33,101 nt of DNA, from assembly GCA_035405645.1 (NCBI GenBank), contig DAONJL010000026.1, forward strand, positions 1-33,101, written 5' to 3'. The notes beneath the pieces were generated by a model that worked only from the letters and a program-made list of their open reading frames with translations, was not told the origin of the DNA and did no database searches. The first letter of the stretch is position 1. Every line of letters begins with the position of its first letter. Made by a program: the position numbers and the translations under genes. This document shows positions 7,430 through 14,792 of the stretch, piece by piece. This DNA is from DAONJL01 sp035405645 [NCBI: bacterium] (GTDB lineage Bacteria; JAGOBX01; DAONJL01).

Positions 7430-8908
7430 ATGATTAAAATTGATAACAGAATTAAAAACAAAAAGACATTAGAGAATGCTATTAAAAGGTATCGTGAAAG
7501 AAAAATATTATTGCCAACTTTTGCACAGCAGAAAAATCCAGATTTAATTCCACAAAAAGTAAAAAATAGATTGAAAGATATAGGGTTGTGGGACTTACAT
7601 CCATTAAATTTATTTAGAATAACTTGGAAAAATGAGCCAAAGAAAAAAGGAGGTTTATTTGGTGGTGTTAATTATATTGAAATACCACCAGAATTATCAG
7701 GAGTAAAAGCAAGAATAATAATGTTACTTGGAAAATGGTTTCCAACTGGTGCACATAAAGTTGGTGCTGCGTATGGTTGTCTTGCGCCAAGAATAATAAC
7801 TGGTGAATTTGATCCAATAAATCAAAAAGCTGTCTGGCCCTCAACAGGAAATTATTGTCGTGGTGGAGCATTTGATTCGTATTTAATGGGCTGCACAGCA
7901 GTTGCAATTTTGCCAGAAGAAATGAGTAAAGAACGATTTGAATGGTTAAAAGAAATAGGCGCAGAAGTGATAGCAACACCTGGTTGTGAATCAAATGTAA
8001 AAGAGATATATGATAAATGTTGGGAAATAAGAAGAACAAGACCTGATTGTGTAATATTCAATCAATTTGACGAATGGGGGAATTCTGTATGGCATTATCA
8101 TAATACAGGTTCAGCGATTGAAGAGGTATTTAATAAAATAAAGTCTAAAAAATCACGACTTGCATCTTATGTATCAGCAACAGGTTCTGCTGGAACAATA
8201 GGTGCTGGTGATTATTTGCGAACAAAATTTCCACATATAAAAGTATGCGCTTCAGAAGCATTACAATGTCCGACATTATTAATGAATGGCTTTGGTGGGC
8301 ATAGGATTGAAGGTATAGGTGATAAACATGTACCGTGGATTCATAATGTAAAAAATACTGATGTTGTTGTAGCAATCGATGATGATGATTGTATCAGGGT
8401 AATGAGATTATTTAATGAACCAGAAGGAAGAAAATATTTAAAATCTATTGGTGTTGATTCTTCAATTGTAAATAATCTTGATTTACTTGGTATTTCAAGC
8501 ATAAGTAATTTATTATCGGCAATTAAAACAGCTAAATATTTTGAAATGGATTCGGATGATATTATTTTTACAGTTGCAACTGATTCAATGGAATTATATG
8601 GTTCAAGAATAAAAGAATATCGAGATAAATTAGGAGAATATACAGAATTACAGGCAGCAAAAGATTTTGAAGGCGCAATAATGCAGCAAACAATAGATTA
8701 TATGAAAGAATTAACTTTCTATGATAAAAAGACAATACATAATCTTAAATATTATACTTGGATTGAACAACAACAGAAAGATATTGAAGATTTAAATCAA
8801 CTCTGGTACGATAAAGAAATTTTGCCAAAAATATTTAATCAGGTTGAAGAATGGGATAAATTAATTGAGGATTTCAATGATAAGACTGGAGTATTGAAAT
8901 TAATATAG
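7430..8908 (+). CDS. Long fold-type II PLP-dependent enzyme of unknown substrate
   Basis: A 492-residue enzyme of the cysteine synthase/tryptophan synthase beta superfamily. PLP lysine is K110 in WFPTGAHKVGAAYG. The substrate loop is an unusual PSTGNYCRGGAF, and a Gly-rich phosphate cup is seen at SATGSAGTIGAG. The last 100 or so residues (WIEQQQKDIEDLNQLWYD and on) are a C-terminal extension not found in short cysteine synthases. The family is annotated only as pyridoxal-phosphate dependent enzyme. Position suggests beta-elimination on an amino acid released in the ureide pathway, possibly replacing YgeX; this is inference. The TTG at 7415 falls at the ribosome site (GGAGG 7417-7421), so ATG 7430 is chosen. 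Confidence 0.8.
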   Translation: MIKIDNRIKNKKTLENAIKRYRERKILLPTFAQQKNPDLIPQKVKNRLKDIGLWDLHPLNLFRITWKNEPKKKGGLFGGVNYIEIPPELSGVKARIIMLLGKWFPTGAHKVGAAYGCLAPRIITGEFDPINQKAVWPSTGNYCRGGAFDSYLMGCTAVAILPEEMSKERFEWLKEIGAEVIATPGCESNVKEIYDKCWEIRRTRPDCVIFNQFDEWGNSVWHYHNTGSAIEEVFNKIKSKKSRLASYVSATGSAGTIGAGDYLRTKFPHIKVCASEALQCPTLLMNGFGGHRIEGIGDKHVPWIHNVKNTDVVVAIDDDDCIRVMRLFNEPEGRKYLKSIGVDSSIVNNLDLLGISSISNLLSAIKTAKYFEMDSDDIIFTVATDSMELYGSRIKEYRDKLGEYTELQAAKDFEGAIMQQTIDYMKELTFYDKKTIHNLKYYTWIEQQQKDIEDLNQLWYDKEILPKIFNQVEEWDKLIEDFNDKTGVLKLI

Positions 8909-8925
8909 TTAGAATGATATATAAT
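8894..8925 (+). promoter_or_regulatory. Possible promoter for argF
   Basis: TTGAAA at 8894-8899 with TATATA at 8918-8923 (18-base spacer) or TATAAT at 8920-8925 (20-base spacer). Transcripts would start near 8931, placing the 32-base palindrome in the 5' leader of argF. Confidence 0.3.
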
Positions 8926-8949
8926 AAGTTTTATTTAATGGATATTATT

Positions 8950-8981
8950 TAATGTGCGAATGTTCGAACATTCGCACATTA
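8950..8981. repeat. Perfect 32-bp palindrome between the PLP gene and argF
   Basis: TAATGTGCGAATGTTC at 8950-8965 is the exact reverse complement of 8966-8981; there is no interruption at the centre (TTCGAA). It is far richer in G+C than the DNA around it. As RNA it gives a strong hairpin followed by ATTTTG, a poor U-tract, so it could end the upstream transcript or act as an operator/leader structure for argF, whose ATG is 38 bases downstream. The length and perfection favour a functional element. Confidence 0.75.
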
Positions 8982-9018
8982 TTTTGAAAAAGATAATTTT
9001 AAATTTAAAGGTGAAATA

Positions 9019-9966
9019 ATGAAAGCAGAAGATTTAATCGATATTTTAGATTTAGAAGTTGATGATATTTTAGAAATATTTGATAAATCATTATATTTAA
9101 AAAGTGAATTAAAAAAAGGCAATTTTGTCCAACCTTTGAAAAATAAGACACTCGGTATGATTTTTCAAAAAAGTTCTACAAGGACAAGAGTTTCATTTGA
9201 AGTTGGAATGTATCAATTAGGGGGTTATGCTTTATTTTTAAATGCCAATGATTTACAATTAGGCCGCGGTGAAACTATTAAAGATACAGCTTTGACTTTA
9301 TCGCGGTATCTAGATGGGATAATGATACGAACTTTTAATCATCAGGAAGTAATTGATTTAGCAAACTATGCATCTATTCCTGTTATAAATGGATTAACAG
9401 ATTTAGCACATCCGTGTCAGGCATTAGGTGATATTTTTACTGCGCTTGAACATTTAGGGGATATTAATAAACCATTAGATACTGCAAAAAATTTACATTT
9501 AGTTTTTATTGGCGATGGAAATAATGTTGCTAATTCATTATTAGCACTATGTGCTAAGATTGGTATGAATTTCACTATTTGTTGTCCTCAAGGATATGAA
9601 CCAAATAAAGAAATTGTAGAACAATCTATAAAAATTGCCAAAAAAACTGGCTCTAATATTCTTATTACAAATTCTCTTTCAGACGCGATAATAAAATCAG
9701 CTGATATTTTTTACACTGATGTCTGGGTAAGTATGGGGTTTGAGAAAGAAGCAGAAGAGCGAAAGAAAGCATTTAGAAAATTTCAAGTAAATGAAGAATT
9801 ATTAAAGAAATCAAAATCGACAGTAAAAACAATGCATTGTTTACCTGCTCGTCGGGGTGAAGAAATTACAGATTATGGTATGGATGGTCCTAATTCAATT
9901 ATATTTGATCAGGCTGAAAATAGATTACATATTCAAAAAGGTATTATGGCGTTATTAATGAGTTGA
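9019..9966 (+). CDS. argF: Ornithine carbamoyltransferase
   Basis: Classical OTCase, 315 residues. STRTR is at 53-57, the HPCQ loop at 131-134, the ornithine-specific DVWVSMG loop at 234-240 and HCLPARRG at 273-280; all are canonical. It joins ornithine and carbamoyl phosphate to citrulline, or the reverse in the arginine deiminase direction. With carbamate kinase upstream and no arginine deiminase or arginine-biosynthesis gene in the window, the catabolic direction fits the setting better, but this is inference. Ribosome site AAAGGTG begins 12 bases before the ATG. It may have its own promoter and is preceded by a long palindrome. The next carbamoyltransferase starts 32 bases after its stop. 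Confidence 0.93.
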   Translation: MKAEDLIDILDLEVDDILEIFDKSLYLKSELKKGNFVQPLKNKTLGMIFQKSSTRTRVSFEVGMYQLGGYALFLNANDLQLGRGETIKDTALTLSRYLDGIMIRTFNHQEVIDLANYASIPVINGLTDLAHPCQALGDIFTALEHLGDINKPLDTAKNLHLVFIGDGNNVANSLLALCAKIGMNFTICCPQGYEPNKEIVEQSIKIAKKTGSNILITNSLSDAIIKSADIFYTDVWVSMGFEKEAEERKKAFRKFQVNEELLKKSKSTVKTMHCLPARRGEEITDYGMDGPNSIIFDQAENRLHIQKGIMALLMS

Positions 9967-9998
9967 TTTTTAATTTTATAAAAGAAGGAGATGATAGT

Positions 9999-10703
9999 AT
10001 GAAAACAAATTCATTTCGCGGTCGTGACTGGATTGATGCTGAAATTGATTTCAGCAAAGAAGAATGGGAAACACTTATTGATGTTGCACTCGAATTAAAA
10101 AGACGGCATGCAATGGGCGAAGATCAGACACACATTTTAAAAGGCAAGACTTTGTTTACAATGTTTTTTAATCAATCATTAAGAACAAGGAGCACATTTG
10201 CAGCAGGAATTCAGCAATTAGGTGGTTTTCATGTTGATTTAGAACCAGGTAAGACTTATACACCAGCAAGAAAAGGATTTGATATTCCTTATAAAACAGA
10301 ACGAATAAAGGATGTTGCAGAAATGCTTGACAGAGTTGGTGATGCAATTGCAATCAGAATGTATGGACCACCTGCTTACTGGATATATGGTTTTGCTAAT
10401 GCAACAATGAAAGAATTTGCTGAGTTTGCTCATATACCAATTATTAATATGGAATGTGATAAATATCATCCAACACAGGCATTAGCTGATTTAATAACAA
10501 TAAAGGAAAAATTTGGAACTTTTAAAGGTCTTAATTTAACAATGTCTTTTGCTTATTCAGGTTCAATTGAAAAACCGCGTGCTGTTCCACAAAGTGTAAT
10601 TTTAGCAGCAACTAAAATGGGAATGAATGTAACATTAGCTCATCCAGAAGGTTATGATTTAGATCCTGAAGTAATTGAAATTTGTAAAAAAAAATGCTGC
10701 TGA
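9999..10703 (+). CDS. Fourth carbamoyltransferase, N-terminal part (frameshifted)
   Basis: Carries the carbamoyl-phosphate domain of an AOTCase/SOTCase-like transcarbamylase: [10 protein letters not shown] (SLRTR at 60-64), a long loop [20 protein letters not shown] before the usual GETIKD-type segment, and [12 protein letters not shown] with the conserved His at 157. The frame then reaches an A9 run at 10686-10694 and ends three codons later (KKKCC then TGA). Removing one A restores [13 protein letters not shown] and continues into the next open frame, giving a normal product of about 354 residues. ATG 9999 is preceded by GAAGGAG and lies 32 bases after argF. The open frame to TTG 9963 is not the start. 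Both halves look well conserved, which argues for recent damage, a sequencing error or slippage rather than old decay. Confidence 0.8.
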   Translation: MKTNSFRGRDWIDAEIDFSKEEWETLIDVALELKRRHAMGEDQTHILKGKTLFTMFFNQSLRTRSTFAAGIQQLGGFHVDLEPGKTYTPARKGFDIPYKTERIKDVAEMLDRVGDAIAIRMYGPPAYWIYGFANATMKEFAEFAHIPIINMECDKYHPTQALADLITIKEKFGTFKGLNLTMSFAYSGSIEKPRAVPQSVILAATKMGMNVTLAHPEGYDLDPEVIEICKKKCC

Positions 10704-11064
10704 ACAAGATGGTTCATTTAGAATTATAAATGATTTTGATGAAGGATTTAAAGGAGCACATGTTGTTTATCCAAAAGCGTGGGGCTCTAAATATTGCTTT
10801 AATTCAATGGATGGTAAAGTAAAAGCAGACCATAAAAAAGCCGAAGAAGTAAATAAAGCAGCAGTTGGCTGGAAAACAACAAAAAAACAGATGGAATTAG
10901 TAGATAAACACGGCATATATATGCACTGTTTACCAGCAGATAGAGGACAGGAAGTTGATGATGATGTAATAGATGGACCACGTTCAGTTGTTATAGATGA
11001 AGCAGAAAATAGGTTGCATGCACATAAAGCAATTATGGCTTTAACAATGGGTGGTAGATTATAA
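10675..11064 (+). CDS. Fourth carbamoyltransferase, C-terminal part (frameshifted)
   Basis: Continues the preceding gene in the other frame from about 10690. It holds the second (amino-acid) domain: [16 protein letters not shown], then [42 protein letters not shown]. The HCLP loop is intact, with PADRG in place of the OTCase PARRG, so the side-chain specificity probably differs from ornithine. It has no start codon with a ribosome site of its own (the open frame begins at a TTG inside the upstream gene), so a separate protein is unlikely unless the A9 run is slippery. It is the last gene of the plus-strand cluster, 14 bases before a hairpin terminator. Confidence 0.8.
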   Translation: MKFVKKNAAEQDGSFRIINDFDEGFKGAHVVYPKAWGSKYCFNSMDGKVKADHKKAEEVNKAAVGWKTTKKQMELVDKHGIYMHCLPADRGQEVDDDVIDGPRSVVIDEAENRLHAHKAIMALTMGGRL

Positions 11065-11076
11065 TTGTTATATTTT

Positions 11077-11658
11077 TTAAGCCCTGATGATTTTTTCAAC
11101 AGGGCTTTTTATTTCTATTATTCCATTTTCAATTTCATAAATTTTATAATTGTATTTATTATTTTTCAAATAAGTAAAAAAAGCAATTAATTCATTCTGA
11201 TGTGAAATTACATTATCACATATAATAATCCATTTTTTTAATAATTTATTCTGTAATTGAATAAAGGTTGGTAAATAATTTTCTTTCACACAATCAATAA
11301 AAACAAAATCAAATTTGTCTTTTAATTCTCTTAATACTTCTGGCGAATGTCCTAAAATAAATTTTATTTTGTCATATATTCCTGCTTCAATAAAATTTTT
11401 TTTTGCTATTTCATACCGTTCTTTATTTGATTCTATTGTAGTTAATTTACCATTATTTTTATAAATTTTTTCATATATAAATAAAGTTGAATATCCATTC
11501 GATGTTCCAATTTCAAGAGCAGAAGTAAACTTATTTTTTTCAATAATTTTCTGAATAACTTCAATACTTTTTTTACCTATATTCCAGTATTTATTTTTTG
11601 TTTCTATTTTTATTTTTTCTAATTCAGCTTTTTTTTCTGATAATTTCTCGAAATTCAT
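11077..11658 (-). CDS. SAM-dependent O-methyltransferase (family 3 type)
   Basis: Class I methyltransferase of 193 residues, like the catechol/caffeoyl-CoA O-methyltransferase and TrmR groups. SAM motif I is ALEIGTSNGYSTLFIYE, motif II LTTIESNKERYEIAKKNF, the metal-site-like acidic stretch FDFVFIDCVKENYL, and WIIICDNV follows. Substrate is uncertain: a small phenolic molecule, or tRNA wobble uridine if TrmR-like. Its ATG overlaps the stop of the nucleotidase gene by four bases, so the two are translationally coupled. Last gene of the minus-strand unit; its last codons form one arm of the terminator hairpin of the opposing operon. Confidence 0.8.
   Translation of the reverse strand: MNFEKLSEKKAELEKIKIETKNKYWNIGKKSIEVIQKIIEKNKFTSALEIGTSNGYSTLFIYEKIYKNNGKLTTIESNKERYEIAKKNFIEAGIYDKIKFILGHSPEVLRELKDKFDFVFIDCVKENYLPTFIQLQNKLLKKWIIICDNVISHQNELIAFFTYLKNNKYNYKIYEIENGIIEIKSPVEKIIRA
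11079..11112 (+). terminator. Intrinsic terminator of the carbamoyltransferase cluster
   Basis: AAGCCCTG at 11079-11086 pairs with CAGGGCTT at 11100-11107 (8 bp, 13-base loop), followed by a T-run. On the minus strand the hairpin is followed by A's, so it should act only on plus transcripts; it overlaps the final codons of the convergent O-methyltransferase gene. Confidence 0.8.
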
Positions 11659-12257
11659 TTCTTAATGATTTGTTTTTCTATAAAATATTTATATATTTCA
11701 GCATGCTTATTTACATAGATTATATTTTCATTTATTAGTTTTTCCTGGAAATTATATGGTGTTTTTAAAACAAATACTGGTATATATTGTGATATGTTTA
11801 ATGCTATTTCCAAACAATCTTCAATAAAATAATTTAAATTTATATTATATTTTTTTGCTGTTAGATATTTGCAGTCATTTTCCATAAAAAATATCTTATC
11901 ATAATATATTTTATTTTTTTCTAACCATTTATAGGTCATTTCTTCTGTTAATTCTTTTGGTCTGCTTGTTATTATATAAATATTGAAATACTCTTTTATT
12001 TCATCTAAAAATTTTTTTGCATCTGGAAATGGTTCTAATTTTAACCACCCTTTTTCTTCTGTAAATTTTTTGGTAAAATATTCCATTTCTTTTTCTGATA
12101 CTTTATAAATATTTTCGAATCGATATTCTTTTATATCTTCATACTTAAAATTTTTATTAAACATTTTATTTAGATAATTTAAAAATGTATTAACAGAGTC
12201 TGCTATTACTCCATCAATATCAATTCCAAGATTTAATTTTTTCTGCTGATAGTCCAT
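11655..12257 (-). CDS. HAD-superfamily 5'-nucleotidase, NT5C/YqfW type
   Basis: 200 residues. HAD motif I reads LGIDIDGVIADS (nucleophile Asp and general-acid Asp two apart), motif II is IITSRP, and the C-terminal acidic motif is YFIEDCLEIA. The four-helix cap insertion between motifs I and II (NKNFKYEDIKEYRFENIY and on) matches the 5'(3')-deoxyribonucleotidase group. Likely role: dephosphorylation of (deoxy)nucleoside monophosphates. In bacteria many members are uncharacterised, so the substrate is tentative. It sits in a run of overlapping minus-strand genes downstream of two-component genes, with no obvious functional link. Confidence 0.8.
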   Translation of the reverse strand: MDYQQKKLNLGIDIDGVIADSVNTFLNYLNKMFNKNFKYEDIKEYRFENIYKVSEKEMEYFTKKFTEEKGWLKLEPFPDAKKFLDEIKEYFNIYIITSRPKELTEEMTYKWLEKNKIYYDKIFFMENDCKYLTAKKYNINLNYFIEDCLEIALNISQYIPVFVLKTPYNFQEKLINENIIYVNKHAEIYKYFIEKQIIKK

Positions 12258-12264
12258 TGATATT

Positions 12265-12483
12265 CTACTTTCGTAATACTTTAAAAGTAATCAAAAACAA
12301 AAGAGCAATAAAAGCAAATAATACTAAATATTCAAAATATTCTTTTAATTCTAATTCTGTTTTTTTACTTATTAATAAATATCCTCTTTTTTTACGCTTT
12401 TTAATTTCAGTTATTATCGGAAAAATAAATTTTATAAATAAGAACTCTTTAATTATTGAAATAATACTTTCTTTTTCTTTCAT
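12265..12483 (-). CDS. Small hypothetical membrane protein
   Basis: 72 residues: a basic, amphipathic N-terminal part, the cluster KKRKKRGY, and one clear hydrophobic helix near the C-terminus (YLVLFAFIALLFLITF). It fits exactly between its neighbours (8 bases after the kinase stop, 7 before the nucleotidase start) on the same strand, which is the main reason to accept it over the plus-strand frame through the same bases. No strong ribosome site is visible; coupling to the upstream stop is likely. No family recognised. It could be a small regulator or partner of the kinase. Confidence 0.5.
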   Translation of the reverse strand: MKEKESIISIIKEFLFIKFIFPIITEIKKRKKRGYLLISKKTELELKEYFEYLVLFAFIALLFLITFKVLRK

Positions 12484-12491
12484 TCTTTTAA

Positions 12492-13595
12492 TTATTTAAT
12501 TGGTAAAATTACAATAAAAGTTGAACCTTCATTTTCTTTACTTTTTACTAATATTTTGCCTTTATGTAAATCAACTATATCTTTACAAATTGATAATCCA
12601 AGCCCTGTACCTTTAATGTCTTTTTCAATTGCATGTGAACCTCGTGTAAATCTTTTAAATATTTTTTTAAAATCTTTTTCTGGAATTCCTATTCCTTTAT
12701 CTTCTATTTTTATTCTTATATATTTTTTATCAATATCTAAAATAATATTTATTTCAGAATCATCATCTGAAAACTTTACTGCATTATTCAATATGTTATT
12801 TATTACCTGGATTATACGCTTTTTATCAAAATTTGAAATAAATTCATTATAATTTGTTTGAAAATTTATTTTTATATTTTTTTCTTTTGCTAAATATGAT
12901 AAACTATCTATACAATCTTTGATTGTTTTAACTATATCATTTTTATCAATAAATAATTTATATTTCCCTGATTCGATTAAAGAAATATCCATTAAATCAT
13001 TTATTAAATATAGCATATTTTCTGTATTATATAAAATTTTCATTAAATAATTTTTATATTTTTGATTTAGATTTGTTTCATTCATTAATAATAATTGTGT
13101 ATAACCATTTATAATTGAAAGTGGATTTTTTAAATCATGTGCTACAACACCTAAAAAATCATTCTTTAATTGATTTATCCTTTTTAATTCTTTATTTCTT
13201 TTTTCAAGAATTATTTCATATTTCTTGATTTTTATTAAATTCTTTATTCTTGTTAATAATTCATATCGATTTATTGGTTTCCTTATAAAATCATTTGCAC
13301 CATTATTTATTGCTTTTTCTATTTCACTTTCATCGCTTTTTGCTGTCATAATTATGATTGGTATATTTCTTAATTTTTTAGTACTTTTTACTATTTTACA
13401 AATTTCATAACCATCTAACTCTGGCATCATTAAATCAAGTAAAATTAAATCAATATTATTTTTTTTAAGATATTCTATTGCACTTTTTCCGTTATTAAAT
13501 GTAACTACTTCAAAATTATTTAGTTCTAATATTTTTTTTAATAATAATAATATTACATTATCATCATCAATTACTAATATTTTACTCTTTTCCAT
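12492..13595 (-). CDS. Response regulator-histidine kinase fusion (REC-HisKA-HATPase)
   Basis: 367 residues. N-terminal receiver with phospho-acceptor D54 (LLDLMMPELDG) and the conserved RKP lysine, a short coiled linker, then a HisKA H-box GVVAHDLKNPLS (His153) and an ATPase domain with N-box NNAVKFS, G1 DKGIGIPEKDF and G2 GTGLGLS. There is no sensor or membrane part, so it is cytosolic and should be controlled by phosphorylation of its own receiver, probably as a relay step. ATG 13595 (right after two TAA codons) is preferred to an upstream TTG at 13607 that would overlap the previous gene; no strong ribosome site supports either. Coupled to the receiver gene just upstream. Confidence 0.88.
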   Translation of the reverse strand: MEKSKILVIDDDNVILLLLKKILELNNFEVVTFNNGKSAIEYLKKNNIDLILLDLMMPELDGYEICKIVKSTKKLRNIPIIIMTAKSDESEIEKAINNGANDFIRKPINRYELLTRIKNLIKIKKYEIILEKRNKELKRINQLKNDFLGVVAHDLKNPLSIINGYTQLLLMNETNLNQKYKNYLMKILYNTENMLYLINDLMDISLIESGKYKLFIDKNDIVKTIKDCIDSLSYLAKEKNIKINFQTNYNEFISNFDKKRIIQVINNILNNAVKFSDDDSEINIILDIDKKYIRIKIEDKGIGIPEKDFKKIFKRFTRGSHAIEKDIKGTGLGLSICKDIVDLHKGKILVKSKENEGSTFIVILPIK

Positions 13596-13599
13596 CTTA

Positions 13600-13965
13600 T
13601 TATACAATTTTTAAAATAGTTTCTATCTTTTGATATAATTCATCTGGATCAATAGGCTTTTTGATAAATTCATTTGCTTTATATTCTTTATAATTATCTT
13701 TAAAAACCGAATGCGCTGAAATAGCAAGGACAGGAACTTCAATATATCTTTTTCTCAGTTCTTTTATAAATGATGCCCCGTCCATTACTGGCATATCAAG
13801 ATCTGTTATAATTAAATCTGGAAATTCTTTTAATGCTATATTTAATGCATCTTTTCCGTTTGTTGCTTTATATATCTTCATTTTATCAGGCAAATATTTT
13901 AATTCTAAAAAATTTACTATTATATCAATTATATCTTTGTCATCATCAACTATTAATATTTTCAT
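13600..13965 (-). CDS. Stand-alone receiver domain (CheY-like response regulator)
   Basis: 121 residues, a single receiver: acidic pair D7-D8, phospho-acceptor D55 (TDLDMPVMDG), conserved Ser/Thr region AISAHS and the lysine in FIKKPIDP (about 103). No output domain, so it acts as a phospho-carrier or by binding a partner; the REC-kinase fusion four bases downstream is the obvious one. It is the first gene behind a consensus promoter and has a very short leader of about 10 bases without a clear ribosome site. Confidence 0.88.
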   Translation of the reverse strand: MKILIVDDDKDIIDIIVNFLELKYLPDKMKIYKATNGKDALNIALKEFPDLIITDLDMPVMDGASFIKELRKRYIEVPVLAISAHSVFKDNYKEYKANEFIKKPIDPDELYQKIETILKIV

Positions 13966-13982
13966 AAATGAATATTTTTATC

Positions 13983-14012
13983 ATTATACTATGGCAAATA
14001 ATAGTTTGTCAA
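13983..14012 (-). promoter_or_regulatory. Internal consensus promoter for the receiver-kinase genes
   Basis: On the minus strand TTGACA (14012-14007), an 18-base spacer and TATAAT (13988-13983). The -35 lies in the last codons of the DUF3108 gene and the -10 just after its stop. Initiation near 13976 leaves about ten bases before the receiver ATG. Confidence 0.75.
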
Positions 14013-14792
14013 ATAAACTTTTATAGAACCAATAATTATTTTTCCTTCCATCTTTACTGGTATTTTATATTTATCATTTGAAAACCAAATCATTAATGTT
14101 CCTTCATTTTTAAATATTGTTTCTTTTCCTTTTAAATTTGGCTGAACAACAATTGTATTAAATTTACCAGCAGGAACTTCTATTGTTTCATACCGTTTGA
14201 CATCAACTTCTATATCAATTATTGCATCAGATGAATTTGTTCGAACTAAAATTTTTTCGCCTTTTTTTAATTGTTGTAATCTTGTCCAATACAAACAGGA
14301 TAATGGGTCCTGAATTAGTTCATTTAATGGATATTCTTCTCTAAATTCTTTATATTCTTTTTTATATTTCTTAACTTCTCTATTGAATTTATTTTCATTA
14401 TAAAAATAATTAATTATTTCATCTTTTAAAAATGGTCCTTCGCGTTGAATAATAATATATTTCCAACTAAAAAAACCTTCTTTATCAATAAATGATTGAA
14501 CAGAATCCCGAACTTTATAAACAGGGTCAAAATAAGGTGCAGTCCACGCTTCTGATATTGCAACAATGACTTCTTGATTGTTTATTATGACTGTATCATT
14601 TTTAATATACATTTTTGCATAACCAACAGGAATAAAACCCCATTTTATTTTGTATTCGAAAACTTCACCTTGCTTTATTATTTCCTGTTCGATTTTTCTT
14701 AATTCAATCTTTTTTGTTTCAATTGCCTGACTTAAACTAATTGTTTTTGTTAGTATTATAAGAAACAAAGAAAGAAAGAAAAATTTATTCAC
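13989..14792 (-). CDS. DUF3108 exported protein
   Basis: 267 residues with an N-terminal signal peptide (basic start, hydrophobic core to about residue 20), then a DUF3108 domain: GEVFEYKIKWGFIPVGYAKM at its beginning, a middle with many Lys/Glu, and the terminal strands TLMIWFSNDKYKIPVKMEGKIIIGSIKVYL, which are typical. DUF3108 proteins are predicted periplasmic or outer-membrane-associated proteins of diderms, without known function. Start is GTG 14792, preceded by GAGG at about nine bases; it overlaps the iorA stop by eight bases. The 3' end carries the promoter of the next genes. Confidence 0.85.
   Translation of the reverse strand: MNKFFFLSLFLIILTKTISLSQAIETKKIELRKIEQEIIKQGEVFEYKIKWGFIPVGYAKMYIKNDTVIINNQEVIVAISEAWTAPYFDPVYKVRDSVQSFIDKEGFFSWKYIIIQREGPFLKDEIINYFYNENKFNREVKKYKKEYKEFREEYPLNELIQDPLSCLYWTRLQQLKKGEKILVRTNSSDAIIDIEVDVKRYETIEVPAGKFNTIVVQPNLKGKETIFKNEGTLMIWFSNDKYKIPVKMEGKIIIGSIKVYLTNYYLP

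Noticed and set aside
12257-12499. 80-codon plus-strand frame opposite the small membrane protein
   Set aside because: The minus-strand frame fits its operon exactly; this one is isolated and overlaps the starts of its neighbours.
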